A stretch of DNA of 64,000 nt from JANMCE01 sp031410595 (GTDB lineage: Bacteria; Actinomycetota; Acidimicrobiia; Acidimicrobiales; Ilumatobacteraceae). The notes under the pieces were generated by a model, which worked only from the letters and a program-made list of their open reading frames with translations, was not told the origin of the DNA and ran no database searches. The stretch lies in NCBI GenBank assembly GCA_031410595.1, contig JANNZM010000153.1, positions 1 through 64,000 of the forward strand, written 5' to 3'. Positions 9,044 to 17,131 of this stretch are shown piece after piece. How positions within the stretch are numbered: the stretch's first letter is position 1; every line of letters begins with the position of its first letter. The position numbers and the translations under genes are program-made.

Positions 9044-9883
9044 GTGCCCTCTCCCACCACTGTCTCAACGGTCGGCGCTGTCTGGGCCGCTTTCCACGAC
9101 CCGTTCCTGGAGCCTCCTCCCCCGCCGTCGTCCATCGGGTGTGGTGCAACTGCCGCGCTTCGGGCGGCGATGGCGCGGTTCAGCCGCGGTGATCCTCACG
9201 CGCAGCGGCGTGTTGAGGTCGACGGAGTCCTCGGCGGGCTCGATGCAGCCGTAGTGAGGTCGACGGCAGCGGAGATCACCACTCGCCTGATCGGATCCCA
9301 CCCCTGGGTCGATGCGGTCGCGGATCTCGCCTTTCGGGTTCCGACCGAGACAATGCGCGTGGTGCTATCGGTGCCTGGTGAACATGCCGAGTTGGTCGAC
9401 GATGTCCGGGCGATCGCTGCCGTCATCGGCCGGGGAATAGCCGCGACCGAGTCCGCCGATCGGGCGGCTGGTCGGTTGATCGACGCTTGCACAAGCACGG
9501 GTGGGAACGCGGTGGCGATGGTGTCGTTGCTTTACCAAACTCATGATGCGACCGCAGCGCTCGTCGTCGAAACGATCCTCGCCCGACACGGAGACACAGT
9601 GCGGGCCTCGGCGGTGAACCAGACCAGACGCGTTGCGGTCACCGACACGGTGATCGGTGACGTGCCGGTCTCGGCAGGTTCGACGGTTGTGCTCGACCTC
9701 GCCGCCGCCGGGATGGAGTTCGGCGCCGGTCCGCATCAGTGCCCCGGCCGATTGGTCGCCGAAGCGATCGTTGACGGGATCATGGTGGCGGTCGACGCCG
9801 CCGGGTTTCTCGTACGCGACGTTTCGTCATCTGTCGATGACAATGGTCGTCCGACATCGATCATGATGGGGCCACGGTCATGA
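9044..9883 (+). CDS. Shortened cytochrome P450-like protein
   Basis: The 279-residue product is well short of the usual 400 residues of a P450. The heme loop is intact: FGAGPHQCPG, with the thiolate cysteine at 233. Upstream are a degenerate I-helix (SLLYQTHDATAALV, near 161-174) and the beta segment RRVAVTDTVIGDVPVSAGST. The K-helix ExxR pair and the usual NRDP-meander region between it and the heme loop are not seen, and the N-terminal A-F helices are mostly missing. It may bind heme but is unlikely to be a conventional monooxygenase. Its stop overlaps the start of the deaminase gene by 4 bp, so the two are co-translated. Confidence 0.65.
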   Translation: MPSPTTVSTVGAVWAAFHDPFLEPPPPPSSIGCGATAALRAAMARFSRGDPHAQRRVEVDGVLGGLDAAVVRSTAAEITTRLIGSHPWVDAVADLAFRVPTETMRVVLSVPGEHAELVDDVRAIAAVIGRGIAATESADRAAGRLIDACTSTGGNAVAMVSLLYQTHDATAALVVETILARHGDTVRASAVNQTRRVAVTDTVIGDVPVSAGSTVVLDLAAAGMEFGAGPHQCPGRLVAEAIVDGIMVAVDAAGFLVRDVSSSVDDNGRPTSIMMGPRS

Positions 9884-10551
9884 ACGTGGATCGTGGATAC
9901 ATCCCTCGCCACGGCCTGCCTGCTGGTGCGTGGGCGGCTCTCGAGGGCTCCTTCACGGCCATGGTCGCTGGCGGGCTCCCTTGCGGTGCGGCGCTCACCG
10001 ACTCTTCCGGTGTCGTGATCGTCCGCGGCCGCAACCATGCCTATGATCCCGGTGACGGTAGCGATGTCCTCGAGGGAACACCTTTGGCCCATGCTGAGAT
10101 GAACGTGCTAGCACAAGTGCACACCACACGAGACCTGTCGCACGACACGTTGTGGAGCACGCAGCAGCCATGCGCGATGTGCGCCGCGTCACTATCGTTC
10201 TGTGGCGTTGGGCAGGTCAGGTTCCTGGCAGCTGACCCCGCGTTCGTTGCTTCCGGTGACGCACGCGGAGGTAAACCGTTTGACCCCACAGACGAGAACC
10301 CAAAGTGGACGGTATGGGCGATTCTCGCGAACGCGCTGTTTCTCCAGCCGGCAATTTTGCGCGGCGACACGGCCCGCCTCAACCGGAACCGCTCGGTCGA
10401 ACCGGAAACCGTCGAAGCCGCTCTGAGACTTTCGGCGACACCGCGTACAGATGACCTCGCTTCTCTCGTCGATTCGATATGGGACATGCTTGTGCCGCTC
10501 GCAGAGCAGCGGTGCGACCGCGTCATCCGGCAGTCCAAGCCTCGTCGCTGA
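9880..10551 (+). CDS. Cytidine/deoxycytidylate deaminase-family (CMP/dCMP-type) nucleoside deaminase
   Basis: The zinc site is complete: HAEMN at residues 71-75 (His71 ligand, Glu73 proton shuttle) and PCAMC at 97-101 (Cys98, Cys101). This is the signature of the cytidine/guanine/tRNA-adenosine deaminase superfamily, which hydrolyses an exocyclic amine. The protein (223 aa) is longer than tRNA or guanine deaminases, with an extra helical C-terminal region from about residue 140. ATG 9880 overlaps the P450-like stop. The substrate cannot be read from the sequence; the pairing with a heme protein suggests a small-molecule pathway rather than tRNA editing. Confidence 0.75.
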   Translation: MNVDRGYIPRHGLPAGAWAALEGSFTAMVAGGLPCGAALTDSSGVVIVRGRNHAYDPGDGSDVLEGTPLAHAEMNVLAQVHTTRDLSHDTLWSTQQPCAMCAASLSFCGVGQVRFLAADPAFVASGDARGGKPFDPTDENPKWTVWAILANALFLQPAILRGDTARLNRNRSVEPETVEAALRLSATPRTDDLASLVDSIWDMLVPLAEQRCDRVIRQSKPRR

Positions 10552-10729
10552 CCGATGGGTCGTCGTTGACCTGCCACTCCGCTTTGCGAAATCCCCAATC
10601 ACTCTTGGGTTTAGCCCAACCTCGGAAGGGGGAAGAACTGGTCAACGGTGCTCGAAGGCCTCATGGCAAGGTCGAAAGCCAACCACGGGATCGATGGCGC
10701 CAAGGGATTGACGACTACTGGGAGTCAGG

Positions 10730-11314
10730 ATGAGAAAGTTTTCGGTACGCCCGACACTGACGCTGAAGGGTCGAACGTTCAAGGGGTTGCGTGGCTGGTC
10801 GGGCAAGCCATTGCATCCGCCGTTGACCGACTTCCCGATCGCGGCGTACGTGATAGCAGCCGTGTTCGATGTCGTATCGACAGTTGGTGGGAAGGGCCAC
10901 GGTTGGGCGCGTGAGTTCTGGCACGCCGGCACGTTCACTTTTGTCGCTGGTGCCGCTGTATCAGTGTTCGCAGCGCTTACCGGTTTGTGGGATGCACGCA
11001 AGTCGTCCGAGGCCGGCACGCAGGCCCGACGTACCGTGAACACTCACGCCACGATCATGGTCACCGTCACGATCCTCGCCCTTGGTGATGTGGCCTGGCG
11101 GCTGAACACCTATCACACCGAAGCGGTGACCCCCATTGGGGTCGTCGTTCTTTCTGTTGTCATTGCGATTCTGGTCTCGGTTGGGGCGACGTTCGGTGGG
11201 TCGCTGGTTTACGACTACGGGTTCAACGTGGAAACGGCAGGTGATTCCCCGGTGTGGCACAAGTCCGAGACCGACGTGTTCCCCGGCCAGCACGACATAT
11301 CCGAGACGCCATGA
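10730..11314 (+). CDS. DUF2231 family membrane protein
   Basis: The 194-residue product begins with a short basic N-terminus followed by GKPLHPPLTDFPIAAY, the conserved HPP.TDFP motif of DUF2231. Four hydrophobic segments follow at about residues 38-58, 71-92, 108-128 and 137-160. Members are predicted heme-binding or redox-associated inner-membrane proteins, but the function is not established. The stop overlaps the transaldolase start by 4 bp. Confidence 0.8.
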   Translation: MRKFSVRPTLTLKGRTFKGLRGWSGKPLHPPLTDFPIAAYVIAAVFDVVSTVGGKGHGWAREFWHAGTFTFVAGAAVSVFAALTGLWDARKSSEAGTQARRTVNTHATIMVTVTILALGDVAWRLNTYHTEAVTPIGVVVLSVVIAILVSVGATFGGSLVYDYGFNVETAGDSPVWHKSETDVFPGQHDISETP

Positions 11315-12405
11315 CCAAGCTGCATCACCTCTACAACGAACAAGGCCAAAGCCCCTGGCTCGACAACCTGACCCGGGATTATCTGCAGGACGGCACGTTG
11401 GCTCGCTACGTCCGCAACGGCATCCGAGGTGTCACCGCGAACCCCACGATCTTTGCCAAAGCGATCGAAGGGTCCGACGCCTACGATGACCAATTCTCGG
11501 CACTTACCGCTCAGGGCACCTCGATCGTGGACGCGTACTGGGATCTCGTGATCGATGACGTTCGAGGCGCTCTCGATGTGATGCGACCAACGTTCGATGC
11601 CAGCGGCGGTGTCGATGGTTTTGTCTCGATCGAGGTGGCGCCCGAGTTGGCCCGCGACAGTGGTGGGACCATCACGGCCACTCGCGCTCTTCATGCCCGC
11701 ATCGATGAGCCAAATCTCTTCGTGAAAATTCCGGCGACGGCCGAAGGAATCTCGGCGATTCAGGCGATGACGGCGGAAGGGCGGAGCATCAACATCACGC
11801 TTATCTTCTCTCTGGCGCGATACCGGGAGGTCATCGACGCGTACGTCTCGGGGCTGGAAAACTTCGCCCGAGCCGGTGGCGACGTCAGTCGGGTCCGTAG
11901 CGTCGCCTCATTCTTCGTGAGTCGGGTCGATACCGAAGTCGACCGTCAACTCGAGGCCGTCGGCACACCTGAAGCTCTCGCGCTGCGCGGCCGCGCCGCG
12001 GTCGCCCAGGCGAAGCTTGCGTATCAACTGTTCCGCGACCGACATTCCGACGACCGATGGAATGCGCTGGCTGCCGCCGGGGCCCAGGTGCAACGCCCGC
12101 TGTGGGCGTCGACATCGACGAAGAACCCGACATATCCACCCACGATGTACGTCGACAACCTCATCGGTCCCGACACGGTCAACACCATCGCCGAAAACAC
12201 CATCGCAACGTTCGAGGACGAAGGCACCGTCACCAGTACCATCGATCTCGATCTGGATGACGCGGCCACGGTGCTTGACCAACTTGCCAACGTTGGCGTC
12301 GATATGGACGACGTTGGCCAAACACTCGAAGATCGAGGTGTGGCAAGCTTCCACGATTCGTTCGCCCATGTCCTCGACACGCTCACCGCGAAGGCACGCC
12401 GATGA
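11311..12405 (+). CDS. tal: Transaldolase
   Basis: The enzyme moves a dihydroxyacetone unit between sedoheptulose-7-phosphate and glyceraldehyde-3-phosphate in the non-oxidative pentose phosphate pathway. ATG 11311 is chosen from the 4-bp overlap with the upstream stop. The 364-residue length is normal for the long actinobacterial type. Visible hallmarks are GVTANPTIFAKAI near the N-terminus, the Schiff-base lysine in LFVKIPAT, the INITLIFS strand and ASTSTKNP. It is cytoplasmic. The pairing with a DUF2231 membrane protein is positional only. A PIG-L fragment begins before the stop. Confidence 0.93.
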   Translation: MTKLHHLYNEQGQSPWLDNLTRDYLQDGTLARYVRNGIRGVTANPTIFAKAIEGSDAYDDQFSALTAQGTSIVDAYWDLVIDDVRGALDVMRPTFDASGGVDGFVSIEVAPELARDSGGTITATRALHARIDEPNLFVKIPATAEGISAIQAMTAEGRSINITLIFSLARYREVIDAYVSGLENFARAGGDVSRVRSVASFFVSRVDTEVDRQLEAVGTPEALALRGRAAVAQAKLAYQLFRDRHSDDRWNALAAAGAQVQRPLWASTSTKNPTYPPTMYVDNLIGPDTVNTIAENTIATFEDEGTVTSTIDLDLDDAATVLDQLANVGVDMDDVGQTLEDRGVASFHDSFAHVLDTLTAKARR

Positions 12406-12554
12406 TTGCGCAGTGGGCGGAAATGCCAACCGATTTCGAGCGCGTACTGGCGGTCGTTGCGCATCCTGACGACCTTGAGTACGGCGCGTCGGCGGCGATC
12501 GCCGGTTCGATGTCTCATCGGCACTTCGCACACCGAGGGCAGCCGCCGGGTTAG
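12402..12554 (+). pseudogene. N-terminal fragment of a PIG-L/LmbE-type deacetylase
   Basis: The 50-codon frame overlaps the transaldolase stop (ATGA) and encodes FERVLAVVAHPDDLEYGASA. The AHPDD zinc-binding motif of PIG-L/LmbE N-acetylglucosaminyl deacetylases is intact. After residue about 36 the sequence loses similarity and stops, whereas family members have 220-300 residues. The break coincides with the end of the convergent ABC permease gene, so a deletion or rearrangement here removed most of the gene. Confidence 0.7.
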
Positions 12555-13462
12555 GTGTGGCGTCGACTGACACTGCGGAAGCAGAGGGCGGCAAGTGCCA
12601 GCGCGAGTGCGACGAAGATAGCGGTCTCGTAGGTCTGCAATGCCCAAAATCGGTTGGCGGGGTGCATGGTGACAATGTCGCGGAAGCCCAGTTTGTTGGC
12701 GCAAGCGGCAAAGTCGGCTTGGATGCTCGATCGGGTGAGGGCGCAGGCGTCGGCCAGCGTGTTGTCGATGGAGCTGACGACGTGACCGGTGGCGTCGACA
12801 GTTTTCGACGACAGGATCCACGCGCGGCTCGTTGGCGAAGTCGAGTCTGTCGAGCCGAATGCACGTGTCGGTCCTGCCAACGACACGGGGTTGAACAGGT
12901 GGGGACGGATGGCGAGTTGGACCACGAAGCGGATGATGAAGAACGACCCGAGCGTGGCAGCCATCGCGGGCAGGGTTCGTTTGAGGACTGTGCCGAGCAG
13001 CGTGCCGAGCGTGATGGCGAACAGCGTGTAGCCGATCGGCACGATGCCGCGCTGCCCGAAGTTCGCGGTGCCGATGCGGTTGCCAATGCGGTCGAGCGGA
13101 CCGGACCACCAGGTGAGAACCGCGCTGAACACTGCGGTCGCCGCGATTGCAACAATGCCGGTCAGCACCAGCTTGGTCGCTAGCCAGCGAGTTCTGGTGA
13201 CGCTCTGGGTCCACGCGAGCAAATGGGTGCCGGCTTCGAACTCTCGAGCGACGAGCGGTGCGCCCCAGAACGCGCCGAGCAGTGCGGGAATGCCGACGAG
13301 GGCGGTGCCAAGAAGGCGCACCGATTGTTGGAACGTCGACAGGTTGGAAGGGTCGCTCGCGATCGCTTGGTGGGTCGCGACGAGCAGAATCACTATGGCG
13401 ATTGTTGTGAGCGCGGCCAGCGCTGCTTGGGCTCGGAACTGCCGGTACGCGAGCCAGGTCAT
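12551..13462 (-). CDS. ABC exporter permease
   Basis: The 303-residue integral membrane protein has six predicted hydrophobic segments, at about residues 12-30, 48-66, 102-125, 149-170, 172-190 and 278-297. A large polar loop (about 195-275) carries three cysteines. The GAPLVAREFEAGTHLLAWTQ stretch is typical of ABC-2-like transporter permeases. ATG 13462 overlaps the ATPase stop by 4 bp. It forms a transporter with the 13459-14352 ATPase; the substrate is unknown (antimicrobial or lipid export is typical of this group). Confidence 0.8.
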   Translation of the reverse strand: MTWLAYRQFRAQAALAALTTIAIVILLVATHQAIASDPSNLSTFQQSVRLLGTALVGIPALLGAFWGAPLVAREFEAGTHLLAWTQSVTRTRWLATKLVLTGIVAIAATAVFSAVLTWWSGPLDRIGNRIGTANFGQRGIVPIGYTLFAITLGTLLGTVLKRTLPAMAATLGSFFIIRFVVQLAIRPHLFNPVSLAGPTRAFGSTDSTSPTSRAWILSSKTVDATGHVVSSIDNTLADACALTRSSIQADFAACANKLGFRDIVTMHPANRFWALQTYETAIFVALALALAALCFRSVSRRHT

Positions 13463-14352
13463 GATCGCACCGCTTCCAGCGATGCCGGACCGGGGTCAGT
13501 GGCAGCATCGGTGGTCATGTAGGCGAGGACGAGGTCTTCGAGACCGATCTCGGTGACGACCCATCTTGGGTCCAGGACGGGTTCGCTGGTGCGGATGACG
13601 GCGGTTGTTTGCCGGTCGGTGTGGCTCATCCGGATCACCTTCTGATTGGTGGGGAGCGTCGTGAGGTCGCGCCGAGGGCCGGTGAGGTTGCGGTGCTGAG
13701 CGAGAAGCACGTCGACATCGCCGGCCAGTCTCACCCGGCCGTTGACCAGCACGATGAGGTGATCACACACGCGATCGACGTCGGCCAGCAGATGTGACGA
13801 GAGCACAACGGTCGGTTCGTGCTCGGCGACGAGTTCCATGAGGTCTTGCAGGAACTCGCGGTGGGCGAGCGGGTCGAGCGCAGCGACCGGCTCGTCAAGC
13901 AAGAGCAACTCGGGGCGTTTGCCCATGGCCAGCGTGAGCGCGAGCTGGGACTGTTGTCCACCCGACAGGCCACCGGCTCGCTGTCGGGGGTCGAGGCCCA
14001 ATCGTCTCACCCGGTCCCGAGCGAAGCCGCTGTCGAAGGAAGCGTTCAGCCGGGCACCGAGGTGGAGATGTTCTTCAACGGTGAGCGATCGGTAGGTCGG
14101 TGCGTCCTGGGCGAGGAAACCGATCCGTGCGAGCTGCGCGGCGGTTCCGCGCTGCGGTTCGCCGGCCACGGTGACGGTTCCTTCGGTGGCGCCCGCCAGG
14201 CCGGCGGTGAGATGCAGGAACGTCGATTTCCCGGCGCCGTTCGTGCCGACGAGGCCGACGACGCGACCGGCCGGTACCGACACCGTGCAGTTTCGCAACG
14301 CCCAACGGTTCCGGTAGCGCTTGCCCAGCGACACCGTGGCGATGGCACTCAT
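13459..14352 (-). CDS. ABC transporter ATP-binding protein
   Basis: The 297-residue cytoplasmic ATPase has Walker A GTNGAGKST (about 35-43), the signature LSGGQQSQLAL, Walker B ELLLLDEPVAALDPLA and the switch histidine in LSSHLL. The C-terminal 70 residues after the nucleotide-binding domain are of the type that regulates ABC-2-like exporters. Together with the permease and the GntR regulator (each overlapping by 4 bp) it forms a YtrA-type regulated exporter operon. Confidence 0.88.
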   Translation of the reverse strand: MSAIATVSLGKRYRNRWALRNCTVSVPAGRVVGLVGTNGAGKSTFLHLTAGLAGATEGTVTVAGEPQRGTAAQLARIGFLAQDAPTYRSLTVEEHLHLGARLNASFDSGFARDRVRRLGLDPRQRAGGLSGGQQSQLALTLAMGKRPELLLLDEPVAALDPLAHREFLQDLMELVAEHEPTVVLSSHLLADVDRVCDHLIVLVNGRVRLAGDVDVLLAQHRNLTGPRRDLTTLPTNQKVIRMSHTDRQTTAVIRTSEPVLDPRWVVTEIGLEDLVLAYMTTDAATDPGPASLEAVRS

Positions 14353-14741
14353 GCGACGCCATCCGCGGTCAGCCGATGGTGGGCGTCAGCGAACAACGCT
14401 GCGATGCTCTTGTCATCGAGACCCGCCGTTTGCGCCTTGCCAATCCAGCGGACCAACTCGGCTCGCAACGCCTTGTGCGCACCAAGCGACGAGTCAGCGA
14501 GCGAACGCGTAATGAAAGTGCCGAGGCCCGGTCGGCCGGCCGCGAGGCCCTCGTGTTCGAGCTCGCGGTACGCCTTGAGCACGGTATTCGGATTGATGGC
14601 CACCTGTGCGACGACCTCCTTCACCGTCGGCAGCTGGTCACCTTCGCGCAACAGACCCAGCCGCAACGCCTGTTGCACCTGGTGAACCAACTGCAAGTAC
14701 GGCGACACGCCCGATCGAAGATCAACCCGGAACTCGATCAC
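14349..14741 (-). CDS. GntR-family regulator (YtrA subfamily)
   Basis: The 130-residue product has a GntR winged helix (residues 12-78) with GDQLPTVKEVVAQVAINPNT and VLKAYRELEHEGL. The short C-terminal tail (about 45 residues) is typical of the YtrA subfamily, which represses adjacent ABC transporter genes. The start is GTG 14741, and the leader is very short. It is first in the operon with the ABC ATPase and permease, so it probably autoregulates that exporter. Confidence 0.85.
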   Translation of the reverse strand: MIEFRVDLRSGVSPYLQLVHQVQQALRLGLLREGDQLPTVKEVVAQVAINPNTVLKAYRELEHEGLAAGRPGLGTFITRSLADSSLGAHKALRAELVRWIGKAQTAGLDDKSIAALFADAHHRLTADGVA

Positions 14742-14757
14742 CCTTTGTTCGAAACAT

Positions 14758-14777
14758 CTAGTAACATAGTTAAATAG
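14758..14777. promoter_or_regulatory. Candidate GntR operator / -10 region
   Basis: An imperfect inverted repeat (CTA-GTAAC-ATA-GTTAA-ATAG) in an AT-rich stretch sits 17 bp upstream of the GntR start. The sequence also contains TAGTTAAAT-like -10 elements. Autoregulation by the YtrA-type repressor is inferred from position. Confidence 0.4.
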
Positions 14778-14898
14778 TGGATCGACAGGTCCGGCATGTC
14801 AAGCAGAAACCCCGCCACGAGAGATGCAAGCACTTTTTGTGAAGACTTTTGACCGGGCGAAGTCGGTAGGTGTTGACCGCCACTTGGCGGTGCGGGAG

Positions 14899-15534
14899 TC
14901 ACGTCAGTTGTTGGATCAGGATTTGGGTGGCCCATTGCTGGAACTGCGCGGGACTCCAGCCCCGGTCGGTCACGAAGAGGCGGTAGACCTCGGGTGACAT
15001 CAGCGCATGGACGAGGTCGGCGGCGTGCGCTGGTTTCAGTCCGGCGCGGAGCTTTTGCTTGCGGTGCAGCGCTTGCACGATCTGTTCTTGCCCGCGATCG
15101 CGCTGCTGGCGGAGTGTGCCGAAGAGCACGGCCGCTTCGGCATCGGCGTCTGCTGCGCGACTGAGCACGTTGTAGAGGTCGTTGGTTCGCTCGTTGATTT
15201 GGGTAGTGATGGCAGCGAAGCCGGCGAGGACCTTGTGTGGATCGGGTTCGTCGAACAGTGCGGCGACGCTGGGGCGCCCCGGCACTGTGACGGGTTCGTC
15301 GTCGCCTGCGATGGACACGTCCAGGAGCACTTTCAGAATGCCAAGCTTCGAGGAGAACAGCCGATAGACCGTCGGTTCTGGGACGTTCGCGCGCCGGCTG
15401 ATGGCCGCAATGGTGGTCGTAGCGTAACCACGCTCAAGAAAGAGCTCGCGTGCTGCGTCGATCACCGCTCGCCGTGCGAGCCGCGTTCGGGCTTGTTCTC
15501 TTCCCGGCGAATTGCTGTTGACTCCACCAGTCAC
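14899..15534 (-). CDS. TetR-family transcriptional regulator
   Basis: The 211-residue product has the TetR helix-turn-helix at residues 20-66: AVIDAARELFLERGYATTTI, then RRANVPEPTVYRLFSSKLGI. The remaining two-thirds is an all-helical ligand domain with no assigned ligand. The start GTG 15534 lies just inside the divergent region with DUF1059, 5 bp from a TGATA-N-TATCA inverted repeat. It probably represses its own gene and the divergent DUF1059/DUF1801 genes. Confidence 0.85.
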   Translation of the reverse strand: MTGGVNSNSPGREQARTRLARRAVIDAARELFLERGYATTTIAAISRRANVPEPTVYRLFSSKLGILKVLLDVSIAGDDEPVTVPGRPSVAALFDEPDPHKVLAGFAAITTQINERTNDLYNVLSRAADADAEAAVLFGTLRQQRDRGQEQIVQALHRKQKLRAGLKPAHAADLVHALMSPEVYRLFVTDRGWSPAQFQQWATQILIQQLT

Positions 15535-15538
15535 AAAA

Positions 15539-15549
15539 TGATAGTATCA
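15539..15549. promoter_or_regulatory. Candidate TetR operator
   Basis: TGATA-G-TATCA is a perfect 5-bp inverted repeat around a central base, 5 bp upstream of the TetR start and 45 bp upstream of the DUF1059 start. Short palindromes of this kind are typical TetR-family half-site arrangements. Binding is inferred. Confidence 0.45.
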
Positions 15550-15594
15550 CTCTCAATTCGAGCGTCAAGTTCGTCGCTCGCCTAGGAGATCAAC

Positions 15595-15831
15595 ATGAAG
15601 ACCATGACGTGTCAGCAAATCGGTGGACCGTGCGACTTTGCGCACACCGGAGCAACGGCCGACGACGTGATCAAGGCTCAGGACCGCCACTTGAAGGACG
15701 CCGTCTCGGCGGGCGGCGCGGCGCACGAGAACGCGCTCAAGGCCATGAAGGGCCGGTGGTGGCACCCGATGGCCTCGATGGGCTGGTACAAAAAGGTCAA
15801 GAGCACCTTTGCCGCTCTTCCCGAGAACTGA
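15595..15831 (+). CDS. DUF1059-like small protein
   Basis: The 78-residue product begins MKTMTCQQIGGPCDFAHTG, then ATADDVIKAQDRHLKD, the pattern of DUF1059 (two conserved cysteines, small soluble protein). The C-terminal part WWHPMASMGWYKKVK resembles a tail seen in longer relatives. A ribosome site (AGGAG, 5-6 bases upstream) supports ATG 15595. It is probably controlled by the divergent TetR gene. Function unknown. Confidence 0.75.
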   Translation: MKTMTCQQIGGPCDFAHTGATADDVIKAQDRHLKDAVSAGGAAHENALKAMKGRWWHPMASMGWYKKVKSTFAALPEN

Positions 15832-15855
15832 ACGCCTCACAAGGCGAGATCTGCC

Positions 15856-16236
15856 ATGCCCATGCCGAAGCGAGCAAGTGTCGACGACTACTTTGCACAC
15901 GTGGCCGACGTCCAGCAGCCACACCTCCAAGCACTCCGGAAGCTGAGTCTGGCTGCCGATGCCAAGGCGCGCGAGGAACTCAAGTGGAACCTCCCAGTCT
16001 ACGTCCGCGGCGAGAACACCAACCTGTGGATGCTCCAAAACTTCAAGCAGCACTGCTCCCTTCGGTTCACTCCGAAGTTCTTTGCCACCCAGAAGGAGGC
16101 CGTTGAGGACGAGGGCTTCGAAGCCGGCGCGGGCTTCATCAAATTGCCCTACACACGAGCACTTCCGACCAAACTCCTGAAATCGTTGATGAAGGCACGA
16201 GTCTGCGACTACGAAGCATCCGAGAGCGACGCCTAA
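15856..16236 (+). CDS. DUF1801 (YdhG-like) family protein
   Basis: The 126-residue product contains SVDDYFAHVADVQQPHLQAL, EELKWNLPVYV and SLRFTPKFFA, with a terminal LLKSLMKARVCDYEA. These are the conserved blocks of DUF1801/YdhG, a small cytoplasmic alpha-beta fold of unknown function. It follows DUF1059 by 24 bp and is probably co-transcribed with it. The start is the first ATG of two close ones (15856/15862). Confidence 0.75.
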   Translation: MPMPKRASVDDYFAHVADVQQPHLQALRKLSLAADAKAREELKWNLPVYVRGENTNLWMLQNFKQHCSLRFTPKFFATQKEAVEDEGFEAGAGFIKLPYTRALPTKLLKSLMKARVCDYEASESDA

Positions 16237-16288
16237 AACCCCTCGACCAGCAGCACGGTGGCGACGACCAGCAAGCCTCGCCGTCGTG

Positions 16289-17008
16289 CTACGGGACTGC
16301 ACCGTGTCCCTGCCGGTTGCGACGGCGCCGACTCCACCGACTATGTGCCTGTGGCTCGATGAAACACGCGAGTTCACGCTTGACGTCGGCCAACGAAATG
16401 CCCATGCCTTCAAGCAGTTTCCGGGTTCGGGAACCAACTTCGCTGGCGAGAACGAAAAAGAGGTGCTCGGTACCGACGAGGGTGCCGCCATGCTCCCGGC
16501 AGAGACCGATCGCACAGTCGATCGCGTCCCTTGCCTCCTCAGAAAGAGGAGGACGCGTCGTGCCGGGCTCACCGATGGATCCCTGCGTAGTTGACACGGC
16601 CGAACGCAGGCGATCGTCAGTCACCCCGAGGTGCTCCATCGCCACCGACGCAACTCCTTCACGAAGCAGACCGAGCAGGAGATGAAGACTCGACACCTCG
16701 CTGCTCCCGTCCAGCTTCGCCTCCTCGGCCGCTTGGTCGAGACATCGCTGAAGGCGAGATCGCATTGGAAAGCCGAAGGCGCTCCCGAAACGTTTCCGTA
16801 CCGCCTGCTTGGTCACGCCGAGCGAGGTACCGATCTCGGTCCACGAGTGGCCGGCCCGTCGCGCTTCATCAACGAAGTACCCGACCAGATCATCGGCTTC
16901 GGCCCGCAGCTCTTCACTGATAGCTACCGCCGCGCGCACGCACCCCAACGCCTCGGTCGGTGAGCTGGCGCTGTTACGAACACTCTCCACGAGACGTTCC
17001 GAAACCAT
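16289..17008 (-). CDS. Clp N-domain protein with N-terminal helix-turn-helix
   Basis: The 239-residue product joins a short HTH (about residues 53-75, SWTEIGTSLGVTKQAVRKRF) to two Clp_N-type repeats (about 82-145 and 155-220), with LHLLLGLLREGVASVAMEHL and GTEHLFFVLASE as repeat cores. Clp_N domains bind substrates or adaptors in ClpA/ClpC. Here no AAA ATPase follows, so it is probably a DNA-binding regulator that senses peptides or protein damage. Such stand-alone HTH-Clp_N proteins are widespread in actinobacteria and poorly studied. Confidence 0.75.
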   Translation of the reverse strand: MVSERLVESVRNSASSPTEALGCVRAAVAISEELRAEADDLVGYFVDEARRAGHSWTEIGTSLGVTKQAVRKRFGSAFGFPMRSRLQRCLDQAAEEAKLDGSSEVSSLHLLLGLLREGVASVAMEHLGVTDDRLRSAVSTTQGSIGEPGTTRPPLSEEARDAIDCAIGLCREHGGTLVGTEHLFFVLASEVGSRTRKLLEGMGISLADVKRELACFIEPQAHSRWSRRRRNRQGHGAVP

Positions 17009-17131
17009 ACCGACAACCCTAGGTTGTCACCAAGGTAGAGTCAACGAAGTCATTGCTGCCGCCAGAACGCTTTGAACCGTGATCGTCAGCGGGTTTGTCG
17101 GCCCCGCAAGCGAATTCGACCCCAGGGGCAG

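Noticed and set aside
12024..13508. Long minus-strand frames overlapping the transaldolase and ABC permease
   Set aside because: They are Arg/Pro-rich, match no family, and overlap well-supported genes in other frames.
15565..16572. 335-codon minus-strand frame
   Set aside because: It overlaps DUF1801 and the Clp_N gene and shows no domain; it is a shadow of the opposite strands.
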